DNA of 64,000 nucleotides from DASQJL01 sp036380835 (GTDB lineage: Bacteria; Eisenbacteria; RBG-16-71-46; SZUA-252), in NCBI GenBank assembly GCA_036380835.1, contig DASVDZ010000081.1:20690-84689 (forward strand). The letters are read 5' to 3'. Shown here one piece after another: positions 19,284 through 27,753 of this stretch. Under the pieces are notes generated by a model. The model was not told the origin of the DNA. It saw nothing but the letters and a program-made list of their open reading frames with translations, and searched no databases. Each line of letters starts with the position of its first letter. Position 1 is the first letter of the stretch. The position numbers and the translations under genes were made by a program.

Positions 19284-19886
19284 GTGGTCCCATCCGTGAC
19301 CGACGAGGAACTCGTCCAGAGGGCGCAGCGAGACGACGATCGTTCCTTCGGTGAGCTCGTCACGCGATATGAAACCAAGGTCTACAGCCTGGCCCTCAAG
19401 ATGCTGCGCAACCCGGAGGACGCCGAGGACGTGCTCCAGGAGACGTTTCTGCGCGCCTATCGGGGGATCAAGTCGTTCCAGGGCCATTCGACCTTTTCGA
19501 CCTGGATCTACCGCATCACGGCCAACTCGGCCCTGATGAAGCTGAGGAAGAAGCAGCTTCCGACGGTGTCGATCGACGACGCCGACGAGCGGGAGGCGCC
19601 GATCAACATCGCCGACTGGGCTCCCGGCCCCGTCGAGCGGCTGATGAGCGAGGAGACGAGGAAGGCGATGGAAGACGCGATCGAGGCGCTGCCCCCCGAG
19701 TTCCGGCAGGTCTTCATCCTGCGGGACGTCGAGGAGCTGTCGAACGCCGAGGTGGCCGACGTGCTCGACCTGTCGGTGGCCGCCGTGAAGTCGCGGCTCC
19801 ACCGCGCCCGACTCAAGGTTCGAAACCGGCTCGCGCAGTACTTCAACGAGTCGAAAACGGGACGCGCCATGGGAGCCAAGACATGA
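19284..19886 (+). CDS. ECF RNA polymerase sigma factor (RpoE-like)
   Basis: 200 residues from a GTG start. Region 2 is at about 20-95 (FGELVTRYETKVYSLALKML, then NPEDAEDVLQETFLRAYRG, then FSTWIYRITANSALMKLRK). A linker follows, then region 4 at about 130-185 (ALPPEFRQVFILRDVEELSN, VADVLDLSVAAVKSRLHRAR), the helix-turn-helix that reads the -35 element. There is no extra C-terminal domain. The stop overlaps the start of the anti-sigma gene by four bases (ATGA), so the two proteins are made together. It has its own promoter. The regulon is unknown; envelope or oxidative stress would be typical. Confidence 0.93.
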   Translation: MVPSVTDEELVQRAQRDDDRSFGELVTRYETKVYSLALKMLRNPEDAEDVLQETFLRAYRGIKSFQGHSTFSTWIYRITANSALMKLRKKQLPTVSIDDADEREAPINIADWAPGPVERLMSEETRKAMEDAIEALPPEFRQVFILRDVEELSNAEVADVLDLSVAAVKSRLHRARLKVRNRLAQYFNESKTGRAMGAKT

Positions 19887-20155
19887 TGACGTGCAAGGAG
19901 GTCCTCGATTCGCTGTCCGCCTACCTCGACGCGGAGCTCAAACAGGAGGTCGCGTCGGAGATGCACAAGCACATCGGAATGTGCAGCGATTGCCGGGCCG
20001 AGTTCGATTCCCTCACGATGACCATCAAGCTCTACCACCACGCCTCTACGCCGGCGATGCCCACCGAATGCCACGACCGTCTCATCAAGGTGCTCGAGCT
20101 GGAGCGCCTGAAGCCGAAGCGCGAGTCCCGCGACCCGTCCGCATCCGACGCCTAG
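19883..20155 (+). CDS. Zinc-finger (zf-HC2) anti-sigma factor, soluble
   Basis: 90 residues. An N-terminal Cys (C4) is followed by the ZAS motif H30-x3-C34-x2-C37 (KHIGMCSDCRAEF), which binds zinc and clamps the cognate ECF sigma factor. There is no membrane helix, so this is a cytoplasmic anti-sigma of the redox- or ligand-sensing type and not a membrane-tethered one. The conserved ZAS cysteines could make it thiol-sensitive, but this is an inference. Its translation is coupled to the sigma factor by a four-base overlap. Confidence 0.87.
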   Translation: MMTCKEVLDSLSAYLDAELKQEVASEMHKHIGMCSDCRAEFDSLTMTIKLYHHASTPAMPTECHDRLIKVLELERLKPKRESRDPSASDA

Positions 20156-20177
20156 GGCGCCCCGGACCCGCGGCCCG

Positions 20178-21152
20178 ATGTCCTCCGCCGCTCCGCTCCG
20201 AATCCGGCTCTTCCGCCCGCAGAACCAGCTCGGCGACCTGCTCCTGAACGTCCCGGCCATCCGGGCGATCCGCGAACGCTACCCCGCCGCCCACATCACG
20301 CTCGTCGTCGGGCGCCAGAACGCGTCCGCCGTCCTGGGACAGCCCTGGGCCGACGAGATTCGCGTGGTGGACACGCGAAACTTCCTCGGCGTGCTCCGGG
20401 CGTCGCTCGCGCCGGCGAGGCGCACCGACCTCGCGATCTACTTCACGACGGTTTCCTATTCGCGGAGCGGCGCGTTCCTGGTCCGGCGGTCGCGCGCGCG
20501 GGACCGGATCGGGTTCGATCCGATCCGCTATGCCGAGCGGGATCGCGCCGCCCTGACGCGCGCCGTCGACTATCCCGCGGGCGCGCCGCATCAGGCGGAG
20601 GTCACCCTCGCGCTCGCCCGCGCGGCCGGGGCGGCTGGGCCGCCGCCCCCGCCCCCGTACTACCTTCCCGACCGTGATCTCGCCTCACGGGCGCCGGAGG
20701 GAGTGGTCTACGTGCATCCGGGCGCGGGGAAGCTCAAGAACCGCTGGCCCGCCGCCCGATTCGCGACGGTCGCGGCGGAGCTCCTGGCGCGCGGACACGA
20801 CGTGAGGCTGATCGAGGGACCGCAGGACGCGGGGACGACCGGCGCCGTCAGCGCGGCGGTGGGGCGCGCGCTTCCGGTGGTCCGTGGCGAGACGATTCCG
20901 ATGCTCGCGGCCCGGTTCTCACGCGCCGCGCTCTACGTCGGCAACGACACGGGACCGCTCCACCTGGCCGGGGCCGTCGGGTGCCCGACCGTGGGGATCT
21001 ACGGGTGGTCCGATCCCAACGAATGGAAGCCGGTCGGCCGCTGTGTGCGCTGGGCGCGCGCGGCCGACCACGAACTCGAATCGGTGGCGGCGGCGGACGT
21101 GCTCGACCGGGCGCTGCCGCTCTTGACGGAGGAACCATGCGCGAAGGGTTGA
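20178..21152 (+). CDS. Glycosyltransferase family 9 (ADP-heptose:LPS heptosyltransferase-like)
   Basis: 324 residues. The GT9 fold is clear: an N-terminal GD-L motif as RPQNQLGDLLLNVPAIRAIR, a middle GVVYVHPGAGKLKNRWPAARFA, and the nucleotide-sugar binding stretch YVGNDTGPLHLAGAVGCPTVGIYG. Enzymes of this family add heptose from ADP-heptose to the LPS inner core, on the cytoplasmic side of the inner membrane. The exact acceptor cannot be told from the sequence. The gene is 22 bases after the anti-sigma gene and overlaps the next gene by 16 bases, so it may belong to the same transcript. Confidence 0.85.
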   Translation: MSSAAPLRIRLFRPQNQLGDLLLNVPAIRAIRERYPAAHITLVVGRQNASAVLGQPWADEIRVVDTRNFLGVLRASLAPARRTDLAIYFTTVSYSRSGAFLVRRSRARDRIGFDPIRYAERDRAALTRAVDYPAGAPHQAEVTLALARAAGAAGPPPPPPYYLPDRDLASRAPEGVVYVHPGAGKLKNRWPAARFATVAAELLARGHDVRLIEGPQDAGTTGAVSAAVGRALPVVRGETIPMLAARFSRAALYVGNDTGPLHLAGAVGCPTVGIYGWSDPNEWKPVGRCVRWARAADHELESVAAADVLDRALPLLTEEPCAKG

Positions 21153-23134
21153 GGGGTCGCGTGCGAGGGATCGCGCGCGCGGCGGGGGTGGCGGCGGTCG
21201 CGACGCTCCTCGTGGGGCTCCCGAGCACGGGGCGCGCGGCACCGGCGGCGACGGCGAAACGGTTCACGCTGGGTCCTTGGACGTCGGGCGACCCCATGCT
21301 CGCGACCATCGCCGACCGCGAGGCCGCGCGGGACACCGCCGGGATCGCTGGCGCGATCCTCTCGACTCGTACCGAGCCGTCGGTTCGCGCCGCCGGGGCC
21401 CGGGCGCTCGGCAGGATCCAGAGCCGCGGGTCGGTGCCCGTTCTGGTCCGGCTGATCCAGGACCGGACCCCATCGGTTCGCCGGGAGGCGGCGTTCGCGC
21501 TCGGCCTGATCGGCGATTCCCTGGCGGCGCCGGCCCTCGCGTCGCGTCTCGGGGCCGAGCCCGACCCCGCGACGAGGGTCGCGATCGTGACCGCGCTCGG
21601 ATACCTGGGCGCGCGCTCGAGCGGGCCGGCCCTCCTCCGCTCGCTTCGGGGGCCCCGCGCCGCGGAGCGGGAGGCCGCCGCGCTCGCGGCGGCCCGATCG
21701 CGCGACTCGACGCTGGTCGCGCCGCTCCTCCGCCTCGCGAAGGATCCGCGGGTCGACGCGCGCTGGCGCGCCGCGTACGCGCTCGGAAGGATCGGGGACC
21801 GGAGCGCGGCGCCGACGCTTCGCCTCATGATCCGGGACCGGGCCGAGATCGTCCGCTCCATGGCGTCGCGCGCGCTCGGCGAGGTCGGCGACTCCGCCGC
21901 GGCGCCACGCCTGGTCGGCCTCTTCCGCGATCCGTCCTGGCGCGTGCGGGTGAACGCGGCCCACGCCCTGGCCGCGATCCATGGAACGAGCGACGCGCGA
22001 TCGGTCCGCCCGCTCCTCGCCGATTCGAGCGCGCAGGTGCGGTGGGAGGCGGCGCTCGCCCTGGGCGCGCTCGGCGACGGGGGCGCCGTCAAGAGCCTCA
22101 GGGCGGCGCTCCACGACAGCGCGACGGGCGTCGTTCAGGGCGCCGCCATGGCGCTCCTCAAGATCGAGGGGGAGGAGGCGGTGCCGGCGATCGCCCCCGC
22201 GCTCGACCTTCTGCCGCCGTTCCTCCGCTCGGGACTCGCCGAAGCGCTCGGCGATCTCTCCGGTCCGGCGTCGCTCGAGATCCTCCTCGCCCGCCTTCGG
22301 GACGGCTCCGATCCGGCGGCCGCGGCGGGGGCCGCCTCGGGCCTCGGCAAACGCTCCGGCGACCGCGGCGCGGCCCTCCCGGCGCTCCGCGAGGCGCTCG
22401 GCGCGAAGGATTTCAGCGTCGTCTGCTCCGCCGCCGAGGCGCTCGGCGCGCTCGGCGACACCGCGTCGGTGCCCGCGCTCGCGGCGCTCTTCCACCGGGC
22501 CGGCGCGCCCGACGACGCCGACGTGCGCGCGTCGGCGTCGACCGCGCTCGCCGCGATCAAGACCCCCGCGGCGCTCGACTCGCTCCGCCCGGCGCGCTCC
22601 GATCCCGATCGCCGGGTGCGCGGGATCGCCACCGCGGCGTTGGGGATGCCCGCCGACTCGGTCGCCGCCGAGCCCGCTCCGCCGCTCCGCGTCGATCCGC
22701 TCCCGGCGCGCCCGGCGCGCGCCGCGGTCGTCGTCACCGAGCGCGGAGCGATCCGGATCGCGCTCGATCCGGCCGCCGCCCCGCGCACGGTGGAGAACTT
22801 CGCGCGCCTCGCCCGCTCCGGCTACTTCGACGGGCTCGCCTTCCATCGGGTCGTACCCGACTTCGTGATCCAGGACGGGTGCCCGCGCGGCGACGGCTGG
22901 GGCGGTCCCGGGTACGCGATTCCCTGCGAGTACAACGACCTCCCCTACGCGGAGGGGACCGTCGGAATGGCGCTCTCGGGGAAGGACACCGGGGGGAGCC
23001 AGTGGTTCGTGACGCTCTCGCCGCAGCCGCGGCTGGAGGGGCGCTACACGGTCTTCGGCAAGGTCACGTCGGGGATGGGCGTGGTCGAGCGGATCATGCC
23101 CGGCGATCGGATCGTCAAGATCGTGGTGGAGTAG
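21137..23134 (+). CDS. Exported HEAT-repeat protein fused to a cyclophilin-type prolyl isomerase
   Basis: 665 residues. ATG 21137 follows GGAGGAA and gives a Sec signal peptide (about 1-34, ending RAAPA). Residues 60-520 are a continuous series of HEAT/PBS-type repeats of about 31 residues with the pattern 'VR-x-x-A-A-x-A-L-G-x-I-G-D'. Residues 530-665 form a cyclophilin domain with catalytic motif FHRVVPDFVIQDG, then GGSQWFVTLSPQP and YTVFGKV, all expected residues being present. Cyclophilins catalyse cis-trans isomerisation of prolyl bonds; the repeat solenoid should bind protein partners, probably in the periplasm. The start overlaps the GT9 gene by 16 bases. Confidence 0.87.
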   Translation: MREGLRGRVRGIARAAGVAAVATLLVGLPSTGRAAPAATAKRFTLGPWTSGDPMLATIADREAARDTAGIAGAILSTRTEPSVRAAGARALGRIQSRGSVPVLVRLIQDRTPSVRREAAFALGLIGDSLAAPALASRLGAEPDPATRVAIVTALGYLGARSSGPALLRSLRGPRAAEREAAALAAARSRDSTLVAPLLRLAKDPRVDARWRAAYALGRIGDRSAAPTLRLMIRDRAEIVRSMASRALGEVGDSAAAPRLVGLFRDPSWRVRVNAAHALAAIHGTSDARSVRPLLADSSAQVRWEAALALGALGDGGAVKSLRAALHDSATGVVQGAAMALLKIEGEEAVPAIAPALDLLPPFLRSGLAEALGDLSGPASLEILLARLRDGSDPAAAAGAASGLGKRSGDRGAALPALREALGAKDFSVVCSAAEALGALGDTASVPALAALFHRAGAPDDADVRASASTALAAIKTPAALDSLRPARSDPDRRVRGIATAALGMPADSVAAEPAPPLRVDPLPARPARAAVVVTERGAIRIALDPAAAPRTVENFARLARSGYFDGLAFHRVVPDFVIQDGCPRGDGWGGPGYAIPCEYNDLPYAEGTVGMALSGKDTGGSQWFVTLSPQPRLEGRYTVFGKVTSGMGVVERIMPGDRIVKIVVE

Positions 23135-23146
23135 CGAGCCGGACGG

Positions 23147-24028
23147 CTACGTCAGCGCCAGCACCAGCCGTTCGAGGAAGCGCTTGAGCGGCGTCGCCGC
23201 GGCCGCGACCGCCGCCGTCACGTCCTCGTGCGCGAGCCGCGCCGCGCCCTTCCCGGCCGCTCGGTTCGTGATGCAGGAAATCGCCGCGCAGGGGACGCCG
23301 AGCGCGGCCGCCTCCGCCGCCTCGGCCGCGGTCGACATGCAGACGGCGTCGGCGCCCATCCGCTCGAGCATCGCGATCTCGGCCGGCGTCTCGTAGGACG
23401 GCCCGAGCATCACGCCGAGCACCCCCCGCTCGAGGCGGACGCCCGCGACGACCGCGGCGTGCGCGGCCTTCGCGAGCAGCTCCTCCGCGTAGACGGGGCG
23501 CGACGCGAGGCCCCGCGGCCCGGCTGGGGCGCCGCTCGCGGCATCCTCCCCGTCCGGGTCGGGCGGGCGCACGGGGCGCGAGGGCCCGCGCCACTGGAGA
23601 TTCACCTGGTCCTCGACCAGCATCAGCGCCCCCGGGGTCATGCGGGGCGCGATCCCTCCCGCCGCGTTCGTCAGGATGAGCGATTTGATTCCGAGCGCCG
23701 CCATGACGCGCACCACCCGCGTCACCGATTCCGCGGGATATCCCTCGTAGAGGTGGGAGCGTCCCTGCGCGACGACGACGGGCCGCCCTGACCACCGCCC
23801 GATGAGGAGGCGCCCCGAGTGGCCCGCCACCGTGGAGCGCGGCAGGCCGGGGATTTCCGCGGTGGGGAGCGCCGCGTCCCAGGCGACGCCGTCGGCGACC
23901 ACGCCGAGGCCGCTCCCGAGGACGAGGCCGACTCGCGGGACGATCGACGTGCGGCGCCGGACGACGCGGAGCGCCTCCTCCGCGTCGAACGGGGCCGGCT
24001 CGGCGGGGAGCCGCCGGACGCGGCTCAC
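23147..24028 (-). CDS. punA: Purine nucleoside phosphorylase (trimeric, class I)
   Basis: 293 residues from GTG 24028. It carries the PNP/MTAP family 2 signature: GLVLGSGLG (phosphate loop), VAGHSGRLLIG, QGRSHLYEGYP, LTNAAGGI, LMLVEDQVNLQW and VMLGPSYETPAEIAMLERMG, with the base-binding SCITNRAAG. It converts purine nucleosides and phosphate to free base plus (deoxy)ribose-1-phosphate. The start codon overlaps the stop of the permease gene (GTGA), so it is the last gene of a nucleoside salvage operon hpt-udk-permease-PNP. It is convergent with the HEAT-cyclophilin gene (12-base gap). The specific purine preference is not readable. Confidence 0.92.
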   Translation of the reverse strand: MSRVRRLPAEPAPFDAEEALRVVRRRTSIVPRVGLVLGSGLGVVADGVAWDAALPTAEIPGLPRSTVAGHSGRLLIGRWSGRPVVVAQGRSHLYEGYPAESVTRVVRVMAALGIKSLILTNAAGGIAPRMTPGALMLVEDQVNLQWRGPSRPVRPPDPDGEDAASGAPAGPRGLASRPVYAEELLAKAAHAAVVAGVRLERGVLGVMLGPSYETPAEIAMLERMGADAVCMSTAAEAAEAAALGVPCAAISCITNRAAGKGAARLAHEDVTAAVAAAATPLKRFLERLVLALT

Positions 24029-24933
24029 AGGACGTCCGGGTCGAGCCGCGCCTGGCGCGTGGTGGAGAAGCGGAGGGCGCGGCGCGACAGGAACACGAGG
24101 TAGAGGAGGCCGAGAAGGAACGGCGCCATCTCGGCCGCGATGGACCAGGCTCCCGCCCCTTCGGCGTACGGCTGCGCCGCGCGGAGGAGGGCCGGACCGG
24201 CCGCGAGGAGGATCCCGCCGGCGAACGACCAGCGCCCGGCCACCGCGCAGGCGAGCGCGAGGAAGCCGAGCGCCGCGGGCGGATTGCTCTGGGACTCGCG
24301 GACGAGGAGCGCCGCGGCGGGCAGCGTCCAGAAGGCGCCGAGCGCGATTCCCGAGAACCGGTGGATTCCGCCGCTCGAGCCGGGGACGCGTAGCGCGGGG
24401 GATTCGCCGAAGGCGCGGAGCTTGAGCCCGAACGGCGTCTGCCACATCACCCACGCCGACAGCGCGATCAGGACCGGCGCGATCCAGAGGAACGGATTCG
24501 CGACCAGGTCCTCGGCGATCGTGCCGTCGAAGATGGTGCCGCGGACCAGACCCGGCGCGGGGAACTCGGTGAAGATGCGATAGGGGCCCGCGCGGATCAC
24601 GAGGCCCAGCGCGCAGGCGGGAACGAGGCTCAGGCAGAAGGAGCCGGCCGCCATGTCGGCGCGCAGGAGTTGGAGGAGCGCCCCCGCCGCGAGGCCGAAC
24701 GCGACGGCGGCCAGGGCACCGATCCCGACCGCCGCGGCGTAGCTCGACGTCCATTCGTAGCCCAGGATCAGGCCGATCATGGCCGACGCCACGCATCCCT
24801 CGACGCCCAGGCCCGAGAACCCGGCGCGCTCCCAGTAGAGGCATCCGGCGACGAGGAGCGCGAGCGCCGCCCACTCGGCGGGGAAGTGGAGGAGCGGGAC
24901 CCAGTCGAACCCCGCCCCCAGAGCGCCGTTCAT
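24025..24933 (-). CDS. ABC-type nucleoside/simple-sugar permease subunit (NupQ-like)
   Basis: 302 residues with about eight to nine membrane helices. The most telling stretch is WQTPFGLKLRAFGESPALR, the cytoplasmic loop that contacts the ATPase in branched-chain/BMP-type permeases such as NupQ. GFSGLGVEGCVASAMIGLIL corresponds to the conserved N-terminal membrane motif. Such permeases normally work with a second permease, an ATPase with two nucleotide-binding domains and a BMP-type lipoprotein; none of these is adjacent. Four-base overlaps with udk and with the phosphorylase gene place it inside the salvage operon, which fits nucleoside uptake. Confidence 0.75.
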   Translation of the reverse strand: MNGALGAGFDWVPLLHFPAEWAALALLVAGCLYWERAGFSGLGVEGCVASAMIGLILGYEWTSSYAAAVGIGALAAVAFGLAAGALLQLLRADMAAGSFCLSLVPACALGLVIRAGPYRIFTEFPAPGLVRGTIFDGTIAEDLVANPFLWIAPVLIALSAWVMWQTPFGLKLRAFGESPALRVPGSSGGIHRFSGIALGAFWTLPAAALLVRESQSNPPAALGFLALACAVAGRWSFAGGILLAAGPALLRAAQPYAEGAGAWSIAAEMAPFLLGLLYLVFLSRRALRFSTTRQARLDPDVL

Positions 24934-25565
24934 CGCGCGTCGGAGACGAGGGCGCGGAGCTTCGTCTTGAGCAGGTCGATCGCCACGAAGTTGTAGCCGC
25001 CCTCGGGAATGATCAAGTCGGCGTAGCGCTTCGAAGGCTCCACGAACTGGAGGTGCATCGGGCGCACGCTCGACTCGTACTGCCGGATGATCGAGTCGAG
25101 CGTCCTCCCGCGCTCGGTCAGGTCGCGCTTGAGCCGGCGGATGAACCGGACGTCGGGGTCGGCGTCCACGTAGAGCTTGATGTCCATCAGCTGCCGGAGC
25201 GCCGGATCCTCCAGGATGAGAAGCCCGTCGAGGATGATGACGCGCCGTCCGGCGGCCCGGCGCCCCTCGGGGAGCCGCGTGTGCGTGCGCATGTCGTAGA
25301 CCGGCATCTCGACCGACCCGCCGTTCAGGAGCGTCTCGAGCTGCGTTCGGAGGAGGTCGCGGTCGAAGGCGTCGGGGTGATCGAAGTTCCGGTTCTCGCG
25401 CTCGCCGAGCGGGATCGCCTGGAGGTCCTTGTAATAGAAATCCTGCTCGATGAGCAGCACCTCGTCGCCGCCAAGGTCCTCGGCGATCGCTTGGGCGACG
25501 AGCGTCTTGCCGGCCCCGGTGCCGCCGGCGATGCCGATCAGGATGCCGCGTCGACCGAGGGGCAT
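24930..25565 (-). CDS. udk: Uridine kinase
   Basis: 211 residues. P-loop GIAGGTGAGKTLVAQAIAEDL near the N-terminus, then LIEQDFYYKDL, NFDHPDAFD and ILDGLLILEDPALR, the standard uridine/cytidine kinase motifs. DLIIPEGGYNFVAIDLL closes the domain. The enzyme phosphorylates uridine and cytidine using ATP or GTP, in the cytoplasm. The gene starts five bases after hpt and overlaps the permease start by four bases, so the operon combines purine and pyrimidine salvage. Confidence 0.93.
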   Translation of the reverse strand: MPLGRRGILIGIAGGTGAGKTLVAQAIAEDLGGDEVLLIEQDFYYKDLQAIPLGERENRNFDHPDAFDRDLLRTQLETLLNGGSVEMPVYDMRTHTRLPEGRRAAGRRVIILDGLLILEDPALRQLMDIKLYVDADPDVRFIRRLKRDLTERGRTLDSIIRQYESSVRPMHLQFVEPSKRYADLIIPEGGYNFVAIDLLKTKLRALVSDAR

Positions 25566-25570
25566 CGCGG

Positions 25571-26125
25571 CTAGGCGGTCCCCGCCTGGCGCGCGGCCCG
25601 CTCGGCTTCGATCTCCGCCTCGGTCAGCGCCGCGACATACGGAAGATGGCGGAACCGCTCCGCGTAATCGAGCCCGTACCCGACGACGAAACGGTCGGGG
25701 ACGGAGAACCCGATGTAATCGAGCGGGACCTCGCGCTCCCTGCGCGAGGGCTTGTCGAGGAGCGTCGCGATCTTGACGCGGCGCGGCCCACGGCGGAGCA
25801 GCGCCTCGCGCAGGAAGGCGAGCGTGTGCCCGCTGTCGACGATGTCCTCGACGAGGACCAGGTCGCGCCCGACGACGTCCTTTTCGAGGTCCTTCAGGAG
25901 CCGAGGCGAGCGGCTCGATTCCGCCGAGGCGCGATAGGAGGAGATGCTGACGAAGTCGATCTCGTGGGGGATCGGAAGGGCCTTCATGAGATCCGCGACG
26001 AAGAGGATGCAGCCGTTCAGGACCCCGACCAGGAGCGGCGTCGAGTCCGGATGGTCACGCGCGATCTGCTTGCCGAGCTCGCAGACCCGCCGCTGAATGT
26101 CGGCCGCGCTGATCAGGACTTCCAT
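25571..26125 (-). CDS. hpt: Hypoxanthine phosphoribosyltransferase
   Basis: 184 residues from ATG 26125, which lies below a clear promoter; an in-frame codon at 26170 is upstream of the predicted transcription start (about 26154) and so is unlikely. PRPP-binding motif LVLVEDIVDSGHTL, with VGVLNGCILFVADLM near the N-terminus and DKPSRREREVPLDYIGF-type segment before DRFVVGYGLDYAERFRHLPY, which are typical of bacterial Hpt. It converts hypoxanthine (and often guanine) plus PRPP to IMP/GMP. This is the first gene of the operon, feeding on the base released by the phosphorylase at the operon's end. Confidence 0.93.
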   Translation of the reverse strand: MEVLISAADIQRRVCELGKQIARDHPDSTPLLVGVLNGCILFVADLMKALPIPHEIDFVSISSYRASAESSRSPRLLKDLEKDVVGRDLVLVEDIVDSGHTLAFLREALLRRGPRRVKIATLLDKPSRREREVPLDYIGFSVPDRFVVGYGLDYAERFRHLPYVAALTEAEIEAERAARQAGTA

Positions 26126-26160
26126 GGGATTGTCCACGCCTCCGGTAGGAATCTGGCCGC

Positions 26161-26189
26161 ACTCTAGCACCCGTCCCAGGGGGTGTCAA
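26161..26189 (-). promoter_or_regulatory. Sigma-70-type promoter for hpt-udk-permease-PNP
   Basis: On the minus strand: TTGACA (26189-26184), 17-base spacer, TAGAGT (26166-26161). The expected start is near 26154, about 30 bases before ATG 26125. Confidence 0.65.
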
Positions 26190-26269
26190 ATTCCGCGCAA
26201 GTTCCATCCCGGGCAGCCGATAATCGCGAGAGCACGGGAGTCGTCCGGACCGATCAGGGAGGAACGACC

Positions 26270-26656
26270 GTGGTCAAATCAGCGGCGGAACGGCGGGCGG
26301 CGCAGCGGCGGCGGCAGGACCGCCGGGCCGAGGGCCGCATGGAGCGGCAGCTCTTCTGGATGCTCTGGGGCGTCGGGCTCATGAACTACCTCGACGCGGG
26401 CCAGACCGTCTATCTGCTCAACGTGAAGCTGATGGTGGAGGCGAACCGGCTCATGGCCTTCCTGCTCGACCACAGCCCGTACGTCTTCTGGCTCTACAAG
26501 ACGCTGGTCCCGTCGCTCGGATGCTTCCTCCTCTGGAAGTTCCATCGCCGCGTGCGGTGGATGTACGGCGCCGTCCTGACGGTCTTCGCGGTCTACGCCA
26601 CGGTGGTCATCCGGAGCTTCCTCTACATGCTGCTCCCGATCCATCCGCCGGCCTAG
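26270..26656 (+). CDS. Small membrane protein, DUF5658-like
   Basis: 128 residues from GTG 26270, with GGAGG seven bases upstream. The first 27 residues are strongly basic (many Arg/Gln). Three membrane helices follow, around residues 30-50, 65-85 and 95-120. The stretch MNYLDAGQTVYLLNVKLMVE and then NRLMAFLLDHSP match the general pattern of DUF5658 proteins (helix start with N-x-x-D, then an E-x-N-P/R-type turn). No biochemical role is known for the family. The gene is divergent from hpt. Confidence 0.6.
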   Translation: MVKSAAERRAAQRRRQDRRAEGRMERQLFWMLWGVGLMNYLDAGQTVYLLNVKLMVEANRLMAFLLDHSPYVFWLYKTLVPSLGCFLLWKFHRRVRWMYGAVLTVFAVYATVVIRSFLYMLLPIHPPA

Positions 26657-26783
26657 CGACCGCATCCGCGGAGACGCCGCGGCATCCAAGGCACAGCGAG
26701 ACGCACGAGCGTCGGACCGGCTGCAATCAGCCGTGCAAAATGCGTCCCGCGTAAAGTCCCCCACCCCCCACGTCCCCTCCCCC

Positions 26784-26810
26784 GATATTTATAAGTATTT
26801 GTAATAGATG
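26784..26810. promoter_or_regulatory. AT-rich island upstream of 26937, probable promoter region
   Basis: In an otherwise GC-dominated stretch this 27-base segment is nearly all A/T, and C-rich tracts flank it on the left. It lies about 130 bases before the hypothetical gene at 26937. I cannot pick a -35/-10 pair of the type seen elsewhere in the window. The wider 26657-26936 gap shows nothing else. Confidence 0.35.
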
Positions 26811-26936
26811 TCGATACGGAGAATCCGCGGCGCCTTCGCCTGGTGCGGATTCCGCAGTTCGCCATGGCATGGTCGGTGCGAAAGGTCGTACCAGGGGATG
26901 CCGAAGAGAGTGCCAGGGGGCGGCGAGGAGGGCTCT

Positions 26937-27749
26937 ATGGACGGAACCAAAGGGAAGTCGTATCTGAGGCTGACCGTCGATCCGGGAGTTCGCGGCCCGG
27001 TGACGCGGGAGGACGTCGGCTACTTCTTCATCAACTCGTTCCTCCTCTCGCGGATCGACTCCGACATGCCGTCCGACCTCGCCGAATACGACGAGGACGT
27101 GAACGTCTATACCGCCTCGCTCCTCGCGGGAGTGGTGTCGGGCCGGGAGGACCTCCTGCGCGCCGACCTCGTCTCGACCCGTGACGCGGACGTCTTCGCT
27201 CGCGTCCAGGAGAGCAAGGACCGGCGGCTCCGGTACCAGGTCTACAAGGCCAACGCCGACTTCCTCTACGTCTCGCTCGGCGTCTTCGCCGAGGGCGTGG
27301 TACCGCGCGAGCCCGTGGCGGCCTCGGAGGCCGACGCGCAACGGCTCACCGGCCGCGGGAAGTCGTACTACCATTTCGCCTCGGCCTACGCCGAGCGGCT
27401 CTACGGATCGCGCGCCGGCATCGCCGAGGTCATGGAGAAGCTCTCGCGGAACTTCGAGGCCTACACCAAGGTGATGTCCTGGATGAGCGGGGAGTACCTC
27501 AATCTCGTGCGCCGGCTGAGCGAGGGCGAGGTCTTCCACATCGAGCGGGACGCCCAAAGCCGCTTCGAGGACGCCCACAAGTCGAACACCTGGGACGAGC
27601 TGCTCGACGCGTACGTCGAGTGGCAGAAGTCGCACGCCGTCCAGGCGCGCCGGCGCCTGACGCGCGCCGCGCGCGAGCTCAAACGGATCGATCCCCAGTT
27701 CTCGTTCCGCGCCTTCCGCGAGAAGTGGGGCTCGCCGCGCCGGACCTGA
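26937..27749 (+). CDS. Conserved-looking hypothetical protein
   Basis: 270 residues; ATG 26937 follows GAGGAGGG at five bases. No signal peptide or membrane helix. The composition is mostly helical, rich in charged residues and Tyr/Phe (KANADFLYVSLGVFAEG, KSYYHFASAYAERLYG, VMSWMSGEYLNLVRRLSEGE). The pattern of regularly spaced aromatic residues in helices looks like a compact alpha-solenoid or bundle. The C-terminus is basic (ARRRLTRAARELKRIDPQFSFR). I do not recognise the family. A perfect hairpin follows the stop, so it is probably transcribed alone. Confidence 0.72.
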   Translation: MDGTKGKSYLRLTVDPGVRGPVTREDVGYFFINSFLLSRIDSDMPSDLAEYDEDVNVYTASLLAGVVSGREDLLRADLVSTRDADVFARVQESKDRRLRYQVYKANADFLYVSLGVFAEGVVPREPVAASEADAQRLTGRGKSYYHFASAYAERLYGSRAGIAEVMEKLSRNFEAYTKVMSWMSGEYLNLVRRLSEGEVFHIERDAQSRFEDAHKSNTWDELLDAYVEWQKSHAVQARRRLTRAARELKRIDPQFSFRAFREKWGSPRRT

Positions 27750-27753
27750 TCAC

